Shown here one piece after another: positions 45,231-54,482 of a stretch of 64,000 nt of DNA. The stretch comes from Streptomyces sp. R41. GTDB taxonomy: Bacteria; Actinomycetota; Actinomycetes; Streptomycetales; Streptomycetaceae. Under the pieces are notes generated by a model. It did no database searches and had not been told where the DNA came from. It saw only the letters and a program-made list of their open reading frames with translations. Within the stretch, counting starts at the first letter, position 1; every line of letters begins with the position of its first letter. Location of the stretch: NCBI RefSeq assembly GCF_041053055.1, contig NZ_CP163443.1, positions 7,051,001-7,115,000 of the forward strand. The letters are read 5' to 3'. Made by a program: the position numbers and the translations under genes.

Positions 45231-46607
45231 TCACGGCGCCGCCGTCCCGTCGTACTGACTGCGGGCCGAGTCGCTGATCCGGATCAGCAGCGCCACGATG
45301 ATCCAGTTGGTGACGACCGAGGAGCCGCCCTGCGCGAGGAACGGCATCGCCATCCCGGTCAGCGGGATCAGCCCTGTCACCCCGCCCGCGATCACGAAGA
45401 CCTGGAGCGCCACGATCGACGCGAGGCCGATCGCGAGGAGCCGTCCGAAGGGGTCGCGCAGGGCGAGGCCCGCCCGGTGCCCGCGCTCCACGAGGAGGGC
45501 GTAGAGGAGGAAGATCGCCGACAGGCCGACCAGGCCCAGCTCCTCACCCGCGGTCGCCAGGATGAAGTCCGACTTGGCGGCGAAGCCGATGAGGATCGAG
45601 TGGCCGAGCCCGAGCCCGGTGCCGAGCATCCCGCCGGCGGCGAACGCGAAGAGGGACTGGGCGAGTTGGTTGGGCCCCTGGCCCGCCTCGATCGAGGCGA
45701 AGGGGTGCAGCCAGTCCTGCACCCGGCTGTGGACATGCGGTTCGAGCCAGCCGACGGCCACCGCGCCCACGCAGGCCAGCAACAGCCCGACCGCGATCCA
45801 GCCGGTGCGGCCGGTGGCGACGTACAGCAGGATCACGAACAGGCCGAAGAACAGCAGCGAGGTGCCCAGGTCCCGCTCCAGCACCAGTACCAGCACGCTC
45901 AGCAGCCAGATCGCGACGATCGGGCCGAGTACGCGGCCGGTGGGCAGCTGGAGCCGTTTGAACTTCCAGATCTGTCGGCCGGTGTACGCGAGCGCGTTGC
46001 GGTTGGCGGCCAGGTATCCGGCGAAGAAGACCGCGAGGAGCACTTTCGCGAACTCGCCCGGCTGGATGGAGAATCCGGCGATCCTGATCCAGATGCGGGC
46101 ACCGTTCACGGCCGGGAAGAGGATCGGCAGGATCAGCAGGGCCAGGGCGGTGACCACGGAGACGTACGTGTAGCGCTGAAGGACGCGGTGATCGCGCAGG
46201 AGGAGCACGGCCGCGATGAAGAGAGCGACACCGAGCGTGGACCAGCTGAGCTGGATGGGGGCCGCCCGGGCGCCCGGGGTCTCCAGATCGAGACGGTAGA
46301 TCAGCACCAGGCCCAGGCCGTTGAGGAGCACGGCGATGGGGAGAAGCAGCGGATCGGCGTACGGCGCCCGCCACCGCACCGCCAGGTGCGCGAGCAGCGC
46401 GAGCACACCGAGCCCGGCGCCGTAACCGGCGGCGCCGGGCGGGACGGTGCCGTTCTTCGCGAAGCCGACAGCGCAGTAGCCGTACACGCACAGCAGGACG
46501 GCGACGACGATGAGGGTGAACTCGATGCCACGGCGCCTGGGCAGGCGTACAGCGGGGGCGGGCGGTGCCGCTGTCACCCTCGTTTCAGGCATTCCGCGCT
46601 GAATCAT
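45231..46607 (-). CDS. SEDS-family peptidoglycan glycosyltransferase (FtsW/RodA-like)
   Basis: 458 residues from ATG 46607, with an alternative ATG at 46592. About ten membrane segments and the SEDS signature stretches GARIWIRIAGFSIQPGEFAK, LERDLGTSLLFFGLF and GFAAKSDFILATAGEELG. It polymerises lipid II with its partner PBP, whose gene begins 19 bp downstream. The N-terminal tail is short and cytoplasmic. Confidence 0.95.
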   Translation of the reverse strand: MIQRGMPETRVTAAPPAPAVRLPRRRGIEFTLIVVAVLLCVYGYCAVGFAKNGTVPPGAAGYGAGLGVLALLAHLAVRWRAPYADPLLLPIAVLLNGLGLVLIYRLDLETPGARAAPIQLSWSTLGVALFIAAVLLLRDHRVLQRYTYVSVVTALALLILPILFPAVNGARIWIRIAGFSIQPGEFAKVLLAVFFAGYLAANRNALAYTGRQIWKFKRLQLPTGRVLGPIVAIWLLSVLVLVLERDLGTSLLFFGLFVILLYVATGRTGWIAVGLLLACVGAVAVGWLEPHVHSRVQDWLHPFASIEAGQGPNQLAQSLFAFAAGGMLGTGLGLGHSILIGFAAKSDFILATAGEELGLVGLSAIFLLYALLVERGHRAGLALRDPFGRLLAIGLASIVALQVFVIAGGVTGLIPLTGMAMPFLAQGGSSVVTNWIIVALLIRISDSARSQYDGTAAP

Positions 46608-46702
46608 GACCGGAACGTAGCAAGCGAGGGACCTGATGTCCCGTTATGTGATGACAAACGGGCTGTTCCGGTGTATCTGCTGGGGAATCCGGCGCCGACG
46701 GT

Positions 46703-47122
46703 TCAGCACCAGGGGGGAGTGCTGGAGGTGTCGATGAAGCGTGCGGGTCCCCAGGACCACGTGCCGTCGGCGATCAGGTACCAGAGATCGTCGTCGCGGT
46801 CGCCCCAGGTCTGGCAGAAGATGCGGACGGTCTCGCCGTTCCTCGCGATACGGACCAGTCTGCTGCCGGGATCGGGGCGGCTGCGCAGGAACAGCCCGCC
46901 GTTCCGGTCGACCGTGCCTCTGGTTGTGTTGGGGTCGTCGCCGAGGCCTTCGTCGCCGTTGTCGAAACGGCGGTCGCCCCCTTCGCCGAACGAGGCGCGG
47001 CTGTCGTCGCTCCCGGGGCCCCAGTCGTCGTCGGCCAGGGCGGGGGTCGCACCGGCGAGGGCGACGAGGCTGCCGGCGGCGAGAGCTATGCCGAGACGTG
47101 TGTACGTGGATCGCAGGGACAT
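46703..47122 (-). CDS. Secreted SH3-like protein
   Basis: 139 residues from ATG 47122 behind GGAGGAG. A signal peptide (LGIALAAGSLVALAGATPALA) is followed by an acidic, Asp/Gly-rich linker and a small domain (LFLRSRPDPGSRLVRIARNGETVRI, then FCQTWGDRDDDLWYLI) with the layout of a bacterial SH3 domain. Such domains bind peptidoglycan or protein partners. It precedes the histidine kinase end by 146 bp and its role in that system is unknown. Confidence 0.8.
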   Translation of the reverse strand: MSLRSTYTRLGIALAAGSLVALAGATPALADDDWGPGSDDSRASFGEGGDRRFDNGDEGLGDDPNTTRGTVDRNGGLFLRSRPDPGSRLVRIARNGETVRIFCQTWGDRDDDLWYLIADGTWSWGPARFIDTSSTPPWC

Positions 47123-47268
47123 GAAGGACTCCTCCAGGAAGCGGGCGGACCTGACTAATCGCCACATTAGGAGCGGGGGTGGGTGCGCGCAGGTCACACT
47201 GCGCCATCGGGGACGCGGAGGCACCCAGGGTCCTCCGGGCGGTCCTTCGGGCTGCTCCGGACGGCCGT

Positions 47269-48549
47269 TCAGCTTGCTCCGGCAGGCACTACGGAGAGGT
47301 CGGGCTGAGAGAGCGTCAGGGTCGCCACCGCGCCACCCTCGGGCGCGTTGCCGAACGTCAGCCGCGCGCCGAGTACCTCTGCCTGGCCGAGCGCGATCGT
47401 CAGCCCGAGCCCGTGCCCCTTCGAACCGCCCTCCGTGCGGAAGCGCTGCGGCCCGTGCGCCACGAGGTACTCCGGATACCCGCGACCGTGGTCCCGCACG
47501 GTGACGACCGGGCCGTCGACCGTCAGCACCACCGGCCCCGCGCCGTGCTTGTGCGCGTTCGCGACCAGATTCCCCAGCACCCGCTCGAGCCGGCGCCGGT
47601 CGGTCTCCACGCGAGCGTCCCGTACGACCCGGACCTCGGTGTCGGTTCCCGACGCCCGCACCACCCGCTCGGCCAGCGGAGCCAGCGGTTCCGAGTCCAG
47701 CTCCAGCCGCTCGCTCCGCGCGTCGAGGCGGGAGATCTCCAGCAGGTCCTCCGTCAGCGTGCGCAGCGCGGCCACCCGGTCGCGCACCAGCTCGGTCGGC
47801 CGCCCCGGCGGCAGCAGTTCGGCCGCCGCGTGCAGCCCGGTCAGCGGGGTGCGCAGCTCGTGCGCCACGTCCGCGGTGAACCGCTGCTCGCTCAGCAGCT
47901 TGCTCTGCAGCGAGGACGCCATCGTGTCGAGGGCCCCGGCGACCGCGCCCACCTCGTCCTGGGGGCGCGTCGGGTCCTGCGTACGCGGGTCGTCGACGCG
48001 CGCGTCCAGGTCGCCGGCGCTGATCCGCCGCGCCACCTGAGCCGTCGCGTGCAGCCGGCGGGTCACCCGGGTCACCGAGAACGAGCCCACCAGCAGCGTC
48101 GCGCCGATCGCCAGTGCCGAGGACCACACGATCGCCCGGTCCAGGGCGTCGATGGCGTGGGCGCCCTGCGCGTAGTCGTACTGGACGGCGAGCGCGCGTC
48201 CGCCGTCCGCGGGCCCGGCCGCCCACATCGTGGGGTGCCCGTCCTGGTCGCCGACCATCGTGCCGCGCTTCCCGTCCGCTGCGAGCTCGCGCAGCCGGAC
48301 CGGCAGCCTGGGAAGGTCGACGCCCGCGTCCGGCGGCAGCCGGTCTCCCGCCTCGTACCGCGTCGTCACGTCGGTGAGCCGGTCGAGCGCGCGGCCGCGG
48401 GCCTCGCCGACGGTCTGGTTGGTCACCGACACGTGCACGAGGACCCCGAGGAGCGCGGCGAGGCCGCAGCACATCACCGTGATGAAGGCGGCCGCCTTCC
48501 AGGTGAGGGTGGCGGTCCAATGGGGGAGGCGCTGAAGGGTCTGTCTCAT
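47269..48549 (-). CDS. Sensor histidine kinase without adjacent regulator
   Basis: 426 residues from ATG 48549; the start overlaps the lipoprotein stop (ATGA). Two transmembrane segments flank an extracellular sensor region of about 130 residues (TNQTVGEARGRALD onward). A HAMP segment, the H-box VAHELRTPLTGL, the N-box NLVANAHKHG, the G1 box RDHGRGYPEYL and the G2 box GHGLGLTIA are intact. The usual response regulator gene is absent here, which is unusual for a classical kinase. The coupling to the lipoprotein suggests that the two sense the same extracellular signal. Confidence 0.88.
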   Translation of the reverse strand: MRQTLQRLPHWTATLTWKAAAFITVMCCGLAALLGVLVHVSVTNQTVGEARGRALDRLTDVTTRYEAGDRLPPDAGVDLPRLPVRLRELAADGKRGTMVGDQDGHPTMWAAGPADGGRALAVQYDYAQGAHAIDALDRAIVWSSALAIGATLLVGSFSVTRVTRRLHATAQVARRISAGDLDARVDDPRTQDPTRPQDEVGAVAGALDTMASSLQSKLLSEQRFTADVAHELRTPLTGLHAAAELLPPGRPTELVRDRVAALRTLTEDLLEISRLDARSERLELDSEPLAPLAERVVRASGTDTEVRVVRDARVETDRRRLERVLGNLVANAHKHGAGPVVLTVDGPVVTVRDHGRGYPEYLVAHGPQRFRTEGGSKGHGLGLTIALGQAEVLGARLTFGNAPEGGAVATLTLSQPDLSVVPAGAS

Positions 48550-49304
48550 GAGGCGCTCGCGGAGGGCGAGAGCGTGGGGGTCGGCGTCTTCGGAGCAGCG
48601 GTCCCCACCCGCAGGATCTCGTCGCGCGTCGCCAGCATCGCGTTCTGGTGCGCGTCCCAGGTCCACACGGTACGGAACTCGTATCCGGGCAGCGTCGAGG
48701 GCGAGCGGATGATCACGTCACGGCCCGCCAGCTCCACGCTGACCACGCTGTCCGAGGTGCCCATGACCTGCACCAGCTTGTGGTGCGTGAAGGTGTACAC
48801 GCGCACCGCCAGCTGGTCCTTGGGGAAGCGGATGCCGAGCACCAGGTCGTCCCTCCCGTCGCCGGTGAGATCGCGGTAGTAGGCCTGGAGGATCGGGCAC
48901 TTCCTGCCCTGCGCGCCCTTCTTGCCGCAGTCCTTCAGCTGGTCGACGGTCTGCGCGTACATGGCGTGCGGGCCGGTGTACTCGTCCGGGTGCGCGGCGA
49001 CCTCCGCACGCACCACGGCGACCGGATCCACCCTGTGGATGTCGTCACCCGGTGCCGTGATGCCCTTGATGGTCTCGGTGTCCGCCTCCCCGTAGTCGAG
49101 GGCGGGCGTCGAGGCGGGCGGCACCTCGGGCCACAGCTTGGTCGGGCCGACGGCGGTGGGTGTGGCCCCCGCGGCGCGCAGGTCGCCGGAGTCGCCGCAG
49201 CCGGCCAGGGTCGCCACGAGTACGGCGGCGACGGCGGCACCGAGGGCCGCGCGCGGGGGCCTTCCGGCTGCCCGCGCGAGGCGGCTGGGGCGGCTGGGGG
49301 TCAC
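48546..49304 (-). CDS. Lipoprotein coupled to histidine kinase
   Basis: 252 residues from GTG 49304, chosen for the AGGAG site 4 bp upstream. The N-terminus is a lipoprotein signal (AALGAAVAAVLVATLAGC). The mature part has DLTGDGRDDLVLGI, a calcium-binding or beta-propeller-like DGDGxxD loop, and a Thr/Pro/Ser-rich tail. The frame continues upstream into a sortase remnant without a stop, but the lipoprotein has its own start signals. The order lipoprotein-kinase recalls CseA-CseC, without the CseB regulator. Confidence 0.82.
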   Translation of the reverse strand: MTPSRPSRLARAAGRPPRAALGAAVAAVLVATLAGCGDSGDLRAAGATPTAVGPTKLWPEVPPASTPALDYGEADTETIKGITAPGDDIHRVDPVAVVRAEVAAHPDEYTGPHAMYAQTVDQLKDCGKKGAQGRKCPILQAYYRDLTGDGRDDLVLGIRFPKDQLAVRVYTFTHHKLVQVMGTSDSVVSVELAGRDVIIRSPSTLPGYEFRTVWTWDAHQNAMLATRDEILRVGTAAPKTPTPTLSPSASAS

Positions 49305-49695
49305 TGCACTCCTGCGTCCGGGCCGCCCTCGCCCCGCGGGGCGCCACTGCACGAGGTCGGCGTGGAGAATGATGTTGTCGGCGCGGTGACCGTCCACGAG
49401 GGGCCCACCACAGGTGATCAGGTGCAGCTCCGGACGGTCGGTCGCCCCGTACACCTTATTCGTAGGGAAGTCCTTTTTGTTCACCCGCTGAATCTCGCGG
49501 ACGGTGAAGGCCGCCGTGGAGCCGTCCGCGCGTGGCACCTCGATCGTGTCGCCCGTCCTCTGAGGGCGCGCCCTTCGCCCGCGGGGCGGCGGCCGCCGTG
49601 TTCGCCGCAGGCGATGAGACCGGCGCCGAGGACCGTGGTCGGGGCCCCGGCCAGGGCGAGGCGGGGGGTGCGGCGGGGGCGTACGGGGTGCTCAT
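49305..49695 (-). pseudogene. Remnant of a sortase gene
   Basis: The catalytic-end sequence of a Streptomyces class F-like sortase is clear on the minus strand (TVREIQRVNKKDFP, then LHLITCGGP with the catalytic Cys). The start MSTPYAP at 49695 and the signal-peptide-like LALAGAPTTVLGAGLIACG follow in two other frames. About 100 residues expected between them, including the catalytic His, are missing, and the normal stop is lost so that the frame runs into the lipoprotein gene. Two or more frame breaks plus a deletion make it a real pseudogene and not a sequencing error. Confidence 0.75.
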
Positions 49696-49706
49696 GGGTA
49701 CGACGA

Positions 49707-49800
49707 GTGCCGGTACGGCTGTGCGGAGCGGGTGCGGCTGTGGGTGCCGGTACGGCTGTGCGGAGCGGGTGCGGCTGTGGGTGCCGGTACGGCTGTGCGG
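49707..49800. repeat. 37-bp tandem repeat upstream of the sortase remnant
   Basis: A 37-bp unit starting GTGCCGGTACGG occurs at 49707 and 49744 with a partial third copy from 49781. A diverged piece of the same unit (GCGGAGCGGGTGCGGCTGTG) appears again near 49835. The block sits between the sortase remnant and the end of the phosphatase gene. It may be a by-product of the rearrangement that broke the sortase. Confidence 0.8.
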
Positions 49801-49900
49801 TGCTCGTGCGACCGCGCGGCGCTACGACGGGTGTGCGGAGCGGGTGCGGCTGTGCGGCGCCCATTGCGGTTGTGCGGTGCTCGTACAGCCGGCCGTCGCG

Positions 49901-50410
49901 TCACGGCTCCGCGAGTTCCTCGAGGAGGCGGGCCGTGGCCAGCCCCGCCCGCAGGTACTCCACGAACAGCTCGTTGTGCAGCGCCCACGGCGAGCGCCGG
50001 GCCCGTATCAGCCGTATCGCGTCCTCGGTGGTGTGTCCGGCGAGGACGAGCGCGTGCGCGACGACCAGTCCCGAACGGTTGTACCCGTGGTAGCAGCGCA
50101 CGAGAACCCGGCGCCCGTCCTCCAGCGCGTCGTCCGCGGCCCGCGCGAGTCGCATCACGCCCGCGAGTTGCGTACCGTCGAGGGGTCCGTCCGGAATGGG
50201 CCAGACATGGTGCTCGACGCCCGCGTCGGGGCCGTGCCCCGGCAGCCGCAACAGCGTCAGGACCAGGTCGAACTCATCCCGTACGACAGCGAATTCCGGC
50301 TCACCGGAACGGCCCGAGAACGCGTGTCCGCCCATCCACAGGCCGGGCACGATCTCGCTCCAGGGGCTGTCCGGAGCGGGCACATCGGGTTGCCTTCTGC
50401 GAGTCCGCAA
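49901..50410 (-). CDS. Dual-specificity/tyrosine phosphatase-family protein
   Basis: 169 residues from TTG 50410, supported by GGAGGGAGG just upstream. The opening SPWSEIVPGLWMGGHAF and the signature C106-x5-R112 (CYHGYNRSG) are those of the cysteine-based phosphatase superfamily; the general-acid Asp is probably in PIPDGPLDG. No membrane segment. It is divergent from the NERD-like gene. Substrate is unknown. Confidence 0.85.
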   Translation of the reverse strand: MRTRRRQPDVPAPDSPWSEIVPGLWMGGHAFSGRSGEPEFAVVRDEFDLVLTLLRLPGHGPDAGVEHHVWPIPDGPLDGTQLAGVMRLARAADDALEDGRRVLVRCYHGYNRSGLVVAHALVLAGHTTEDAIRLIRARRSPWALHNELFVEYLRAGLATARLLEELAEP

Positions 50411-50515
50411 CGGCGCCTCCCTCCGAATCCCAACTCCCCCAACTCCTCCCAAAGGTAACCGGGTTCTTGCCCCTGGAGCACCCCGCCTGTTCCCATGGTC
50501 ATGGGGTGATGGTGC

Positions 50516-51319
50516 ATGAGCGGACTGCGCGTCATACCGACCTGGCGGCACGGTCAGGAGCGGCTGTACGTCTGTCTGGCGGACGGGAGGAACGTCGCCT
50601 GGTACGACCGTGAGGCGGCCCGGGTCAACCTGCTCAGCGAGGACCGGCGCGAGGACGTGCTCGGTGTGCTGGGTCCGTTCCTGACCGGCCCGGTGACGGT
50701 GGGGCCGCCGCCGGTCCCGACCCCGGCGGAGCTGGCCCGGCTGACCCTCCACCCGGACGACGACCTCGCGCCGAACCGGCCCGGCGAGGCGCTGATGATC
50801 GCCCTCGACCGGGATCCCGGCCCGGCGCACCGGCTGCGTCCCGACCCGCGGCGCCGCGCACTGGCCGCCGAGCAGGCCGTCGGCGAGGCCCTGGACCAAC
50901 TGGAGGGCGCGGGCTGGCACACCCTCCACTCGATCCCGCTCCCCGGCGGTGACCGTCTCCATCACGTGCTCATCGGTCCAGGGGGCCTGTTCTCCCTCCG
51001 CGCCCTCTACGCCCGTAAACAGCGCGTCCTGGTCGCCGACCCCATGGTCACCGTCGGCCGCCACGAGCCGTACCCGCTCCTGCGCGGAGTCCGCGCGGAC
51101 GCCGACCGCGCGTCCTACGCCCTCACCGCCGAGGTCCACCCCGTCCTCGCCGTGGCCGGCCCCGCCAACCTGGACGTCATGGCACCCCCACGCGAGGTCC
51201 GCATCCTCCAGGACACCGACCTCGCCTCCCTGGCCCGCCTCGGCGGCGTCCTGAAACCCGCGGACGTGGAGGCCCTCCACGCGATGGCCCGCGACCGCCA
51301 TACGTGGTCGCGGGTGTGA
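50516..51319 (+). CDS. NERD-like domain protein
   Basis: 267 residues from ATG 50516. The second half matches the nuclease-related NERD layout (AEQAVGEALDQLEGAGWHTLHSI, then HHVLIGPGGLFSL and a LARLGGVL section), but the expected catalytic Lys and Glu positions are not clearly conserved. The first half (WRHGQERLYVCLADGRNVAWYDREA) is a family-typical beta segment of Streptomyces NERD proteins. Nuclease activity is therefore doubtful. It is convergent with the LigD-type polymerase gene across a dispersed repeat. Confidence 0.75.
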   Translation: MSGLRVIPTWRHGQERLYVCLADGRNVAWYDREAARVNLLSEDRREDVLGVLGPFLTGPVTVGPPPVPTPAELARLTLHPDDDLAPNRPGEALMIALDRDPGPAHRLRPDPRRRALAAEQAVGEALDQLEGAGWHTLHSIPLPGGDRLHHVLIGPGGLFSLRALYARKQRVLVADPMVTVGRHEPYPLLRGVRADADRASYALTAEVHPVLAVAGPANLDVMAPPREVRILQDTDLASLARLGGVLKPADVEALHAMARDRHTWSRV

Positions 51320-51324
51320 GCTCG

Positions 51325-51480
51325 CCCCGGGCCCCGTCAGGGGCGCGGGGAACTGCGCGACAAGGCCCCCACAGGCCCGCACCAAAAGAACAACCCAAGG
51401 GGGTCTGGGGGCGGAGCCCCCCAGGTACGGGAATGGGTAGGGGCGGCGGGGGCGAAAACCGACCTGGCCGACACGAGCGC
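51325..51480. repeat. Dispersed intergenic repeat with hairpin, copy B
   Basis: Shares GGCGCGGGGAACTGCGCGAC with copy A (38592-38700) and has the same type of hairpin (CTGGGGG / CCCCCAG, 51405-51424). It fills the gap between two convergent genes, so it probably acts as a bidirectional terminator. Confidence 0.8.
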
Positions 51481-51496
51481 CGGGTGCGACGCCGAC

Positions 51497-52378
51497 TCAG
51501 GGCAGCGCTCCGCCGCGACAGGGATCCAGCAGCGGCGCCAGCAGGTCCCCGTACCGTTCGAGGCGAGGGACGATGTCCGCTGCGCGGAGGCCCAGTTCGG
51601 CCGGATCGGTGCACCCCGCGACCTCCTCCCAGGTCACCGGAGCGGACACGGTGGGCTCGGCCCGGGCGCGAAGGGTGTACGGAGTCGCCGTCGTCTTCCG
51701 CGCGGCGTTCTGGCTCCAGTCGACGAAAACCCTGCCGCCCCGCAGGCTCTTCGTCATCCGGTGGGTGACACGGCCCTGCAGCGCCCGCTCGGCCTCGACG
51801 GCGAGCTCCTTCGCATACGCGGTGACCTCCTTGGAGGGCGTCGGCGCCAGCGCCGCCAGCAGATGCAGCCCCTTCGACCCGGACGTCTTCGCGTACGCCG
51901 CGATCCCGTCCGCGGCCAGCCGCTCCCGCAGCCACAGCGCGACCTCGCAGCACTCGACGATCGTCGCCGGCGCCCCCGGGTCGAGGTCGAACACGAGCCG
52001 GTCGGCCTCGCCGGGGGCGTCCACCTGCCATTGGGGCGTGTGGAACTCGGTGACGAGGTTGGCCGCCCACATGAGCGAGGCCAGGTCCTGGATCAGGACC
52101 ATCCGGGCGGGGCCCTCCGAGCGGGGGACCTCGGCGGTTCTGACCCAGTCGGGCGTACCGGGCGGCACGTTCTTGGCGAAGAAGACCTGCCCGTCCGGCC
52201 CGTCGGGGTAGCGGAGGAAGGAGAGCGGCCGGTTGTGGAGGTGAGCGAGCAGCGGCTCCGCGACGGTCGCGTAGTAGTGCAGCACCTCGCCCTTGGTGAA
52301 GCCGGTCGCGGGGTACAGCACCTTCTCCAGGTTGCTGAGCGCGAGCCTGCGCCCCTCCACCTCCGTGATCGGCGTCAT
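51497..52378 (-). CDS. LigD-type NHEJ polymerase/primase
   Basis: 293 residues from ATG 52378. It begins with the conserved LigD polymerase opening (LALSNLEKVLYPATGFTKGEVL) and has the archaeo-eukaryotic primase active site F-D-L-D-P-G, the later KTSGSKGLHLLA motif and a DWSQNAARKTT segment. It fills ends and adds ribonucleotides during non-homologous end joining with Ku. It has no ligase or nuclease domain. Ku is at 55105 on the other strand, with the sigma operon between them. Confidence 0.95.
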   Translation of the reverse strand: MTPITEVEGRRLALSNLEKVLYPATGFTKGEVLHYYATVAEPLLAHLHNRPLSFLRYPDGPDGQVFFAKNVPPGTPDWVRTAEVPRSEGPARMVLIQDLASLMWAANLVTEFHTPQWQVDAPGEADRLVFDLDPGAPATIVECCEVALWLRERLAADGIAAYAKTSGSKGLHLLAALAPTPSKEVTAYAKELAVEAERALQGRVTHRMTKSLRGGRVFVDWSQNAARKTTATPYTLRARAEPTVSAPVTWEEVAGCTDPAELGLRAADIVPRLERYGDLLAPLLDPCRGGALP

Positions 52379-52417
52379 GGATCGAGAATCCCACGAAAGG
52401 GGGAGAACGCGAGCAAA

Positions 52418-53515
52418 TCACTGCATCTTGGGCCGATGGACCGGGGGGAGACCGAAAGCGGTGAACAGGGCGGGGTCGGCGAACACCGTGATCCGGGCGA
52501 TGCCGGTGCCGACAGCGGTGAGCACGACGATCCCGTACGCGTGATGGGTGCCGTCGTCGCCGCGCAGGTAGGCCGCCGCGGCGGGCTGCCCATTGGCGGC
52601 CGTCGCGACCATCCGCCAGTCGCCGGGCGAGCCGAGACCCGCGACGGCGTGCGCGGCGGCGTCGCCGCCCGTGTACCACCGAGGCGGCAGCTCCAGAGTG
52701 GCGTCGGCGCGCAGCAGCCGCTCCAGGGCCGCCGCGTCGGAGTGCTCGAAGGCGGCGATGTACCGCTCAAGGAGCGCGCGCACCTCGGGTTCGGCGGGTT
52801 CACGGATCCGCTCCGGGGTCGGTGCCACCTGCTCGAGCCGGGCCCGGGCCCGCTGCAGGCTGCTCTTGACCGCCGCGGTGCTGGTGCCGAGCATTCCGGC
52901 GACCTCGGCGGCCGGGAAGGCCAGCACGTCCCGCAGGAGCAGCACGGCCCGCTGCCGGGGCGGCAGGTACTGCAGCCCCGCGATCAGCGCGAGCCGGAGG
53001 CTCTCCCGCGAGACGGCAACAGCCGCCGGATCGCCGGTCTCCGGCGCCACGAGCGCGTCGGGCACCGGCTGCAGCCGGCCGGCCTCGGAGCCGCCGGCCG
53101 ACGCCGGTTCCGCGTCGTCGCCGGGAGCGCCGAGCCCGGACGGCAGCTGACGCCGGGAACTGTGCCGCAGCGCCGTCAGGCAGGCGTTGGTGGCGATCCG
53201 GTACAGCCAGGCGCGCACCGAGGACCGGCCCTCGAAACCGTCGTACGAGCGCCACGCCCGTAGGTAGGTCTCCTGGACCAGGTCCTCGGCGTCGTCCACC
53301 GATCCGAGCAGCCGGTAGCAGTGGGCGAGCAGCTCCCGCCGGAACGGGGCGGTGAGCTCGGCGAACTCGGCGCCGTCCGAACCGGTGGTACCGCTCGGCT
53401 CGGCGATACCACTCGGCCTGGTGGTGCCGCTGGGGCCGTCCGGTCCGGTGGTGTCGCTCGGGCCGTCGGGTCCGGTGGTACCGCTGGGACGCCCGGTCGC
53501 TGCCCGCCGCGCCAT
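52418..53515 (-). CDS. ECF sigma factor with SnoaL-like C-terminal domain
   Basis: 365 residues from the second of two adjacent ATG codons (53515 or 53518) behind GAGGGAG. Region 2 ([29 protein letters not shown]) and region 4 ([44 protein letters not shown]) are typical ECF. The last 120 residues are a SnoaL-like domain, as in large ECF41-like factors, where it controls activity in place of an anti-sigma factor. The first 45 residues are repeats of GTTGPDGPS. It is the last gene of a possible operon with the hydrolase and SnoaL genes. Confidence 0.92.
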   Translation of the reverse strand: MARRAATGRPSGTTGPDGPSDTTGPDGPSGTTRPSGIAEPSGTTGSDGAEFAELTAPFRRELLAHCYRLLGSVDDAEDLVQETYLRAWRSYDGFEGRSSVRAWLYRIATNACLTALRHSSRRQLPSGLGAPGDDAEPASAGGSEAGRLQPVPDALVAPETGDPAAVAVSRESLRLALIAGLQYLPPRQRAVLLLRDVLAFPAAEVAGMLGTSTAAVKSSLQRARARLEQVAPTPERIREPAEPEVRALLERYIAAFEHSDAAALERLLRADATLELPPRWYTGGDAAAHAVAGLGSPGDWRMVATAANGQPAAAAYLRGDDGTHHAYGIVVLTAVGTGIARITVFADPALFTAFGLPPVHRPKMQ

Positions 53516-53546
53516 CATCGCTCCCTCGCTCGGCTGCCCGGCCCGG

Positions 53547-54434
53547 TCACAGGCCCAGTAGCGGCCTGACCCACTCCGCGAACCGGCGGATCGCGTCGTC
53601 GGCCTCGGGCGCGCGGCCGGCCATCATCTGGAAGGTGTGCTGCTGCTCCGGGAAGACGTCGAGCCGGACCGATACGCCGGCCTTCTCGGCGTGTTCCGTG
53701 AGTCGGCGGCTGTCGTCCATCAGCAGCTCCTGGTCGCCCACCTGGGTGTAGATCGGCCCGAGGCCCGTGAGGTCGGCGTGGAGCGGATTGGCGTGCGGGT
53801 CCCGTGGGCTGCCGCCGCCCAGGAAGTTGGCCGCCAGCTCCTTCACCCACGGCTGGTTGAACAGCGCGTCCTTCCCGCTGTTCGACAGCATCGTCTCGCC
53901 GGTGACCTCCATGTCCACCCAGGGCGAGATCAGCAGCGTTCCCGCGGGCAGCGGCAGCCCCTGGTCCCGGGCCCGCAGCTGTGCGGTGACCGCGAGCCCG
54001 CCGCCGGCCGAGTCTCCCGTGAACGCGATGCGCCGGGCGTCGACTCCTTGGCCGAGGAGCCACCGGTAGGCGGCGACCACATGGTCGACGGGGAGCGGAT
54101 GCACGCCTTCGGGGAGCAGCGGGTAGCCGACGATCAGCGCCCGGACGCCCGCGGCCTTGGCGAGGTGGCCGAACATCTTGCGGTGGGTGTGGATCGACCC
54201 CGAGACGAAGCCGCCGCCGTGCACGCACAGCAGCACCCGGTCCTCGGCGCACCCCTTCGGGACCGCCCACATCGCCGCCGTACCGCCCGCGTCGGTCTCC
54301 AGGTGGTCGATGCCGCCCGGCTCGGCCGTCAGGACGTCCCACTGCGACTGGTCCCGGACGACGTCGCCCTCGGCCGGGTTCCCCAGCCAGATTCCATAGA
54401 GCTTGGCCACAGCGCCTGATTCCGCACTCGCCAT
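53547..54434 (-). CDS. Alpha/beta hydrolase, hormone-sensitive-lipase type
   Basis: 295 residues from ATG 54434. The oxyanion motif HGGGF, the nucleophile elbow G-D-S-A-G-G and the catalytic His in EQQHTFQMM are all present. This is the HSL/acetyl-esterase group, which hydrolyses small carboxylic esters. It begins 48 bp downstream of the SnoaL gene and is followed within 32 bp by the ECF sigma factor gene, an arrangement suggesting one operon in which the sigma factor may respond to the enzyme's substrate. Confidence 0.9.
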   Translation of the reverse strand: MASAESGAVAKLYGIWLGNPAEGDVVRDQSQWDVLTAEPGGIDHLETDAGGTAAMWAVPKGCAEDRVLLCVHGGGFVSGSIHTHRKMFGHLAKAAGVRALIVGYPLLPEGVHPLPVDHVVAAYRWLLGQGVDARRIAFTGDSAGGGLAVTAQLRARDQGLPLPAGTLLISPWVDMEVTGETMLSNSGKDALFNQPWVKELAANFLGGGSPRDPHANPLHADLTGLGPIYTQVGDQELLMDDSRRLTEHAEKAGVSVRLDVFPEQQHTFQMMAGRAPEADDAIRRFAEWVRPLLGL

Positions 54435-54482
54435 CTCGGTGTCTCCTGTCCGTCTCTGTGTCTTCCGTCCCCTTTCCGAGGC

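Noticed and set aside
49707..49870. Phage attachment site
   Set aside because: No integrase gene or tRNA is nearby; the repeats look like local slippage products.
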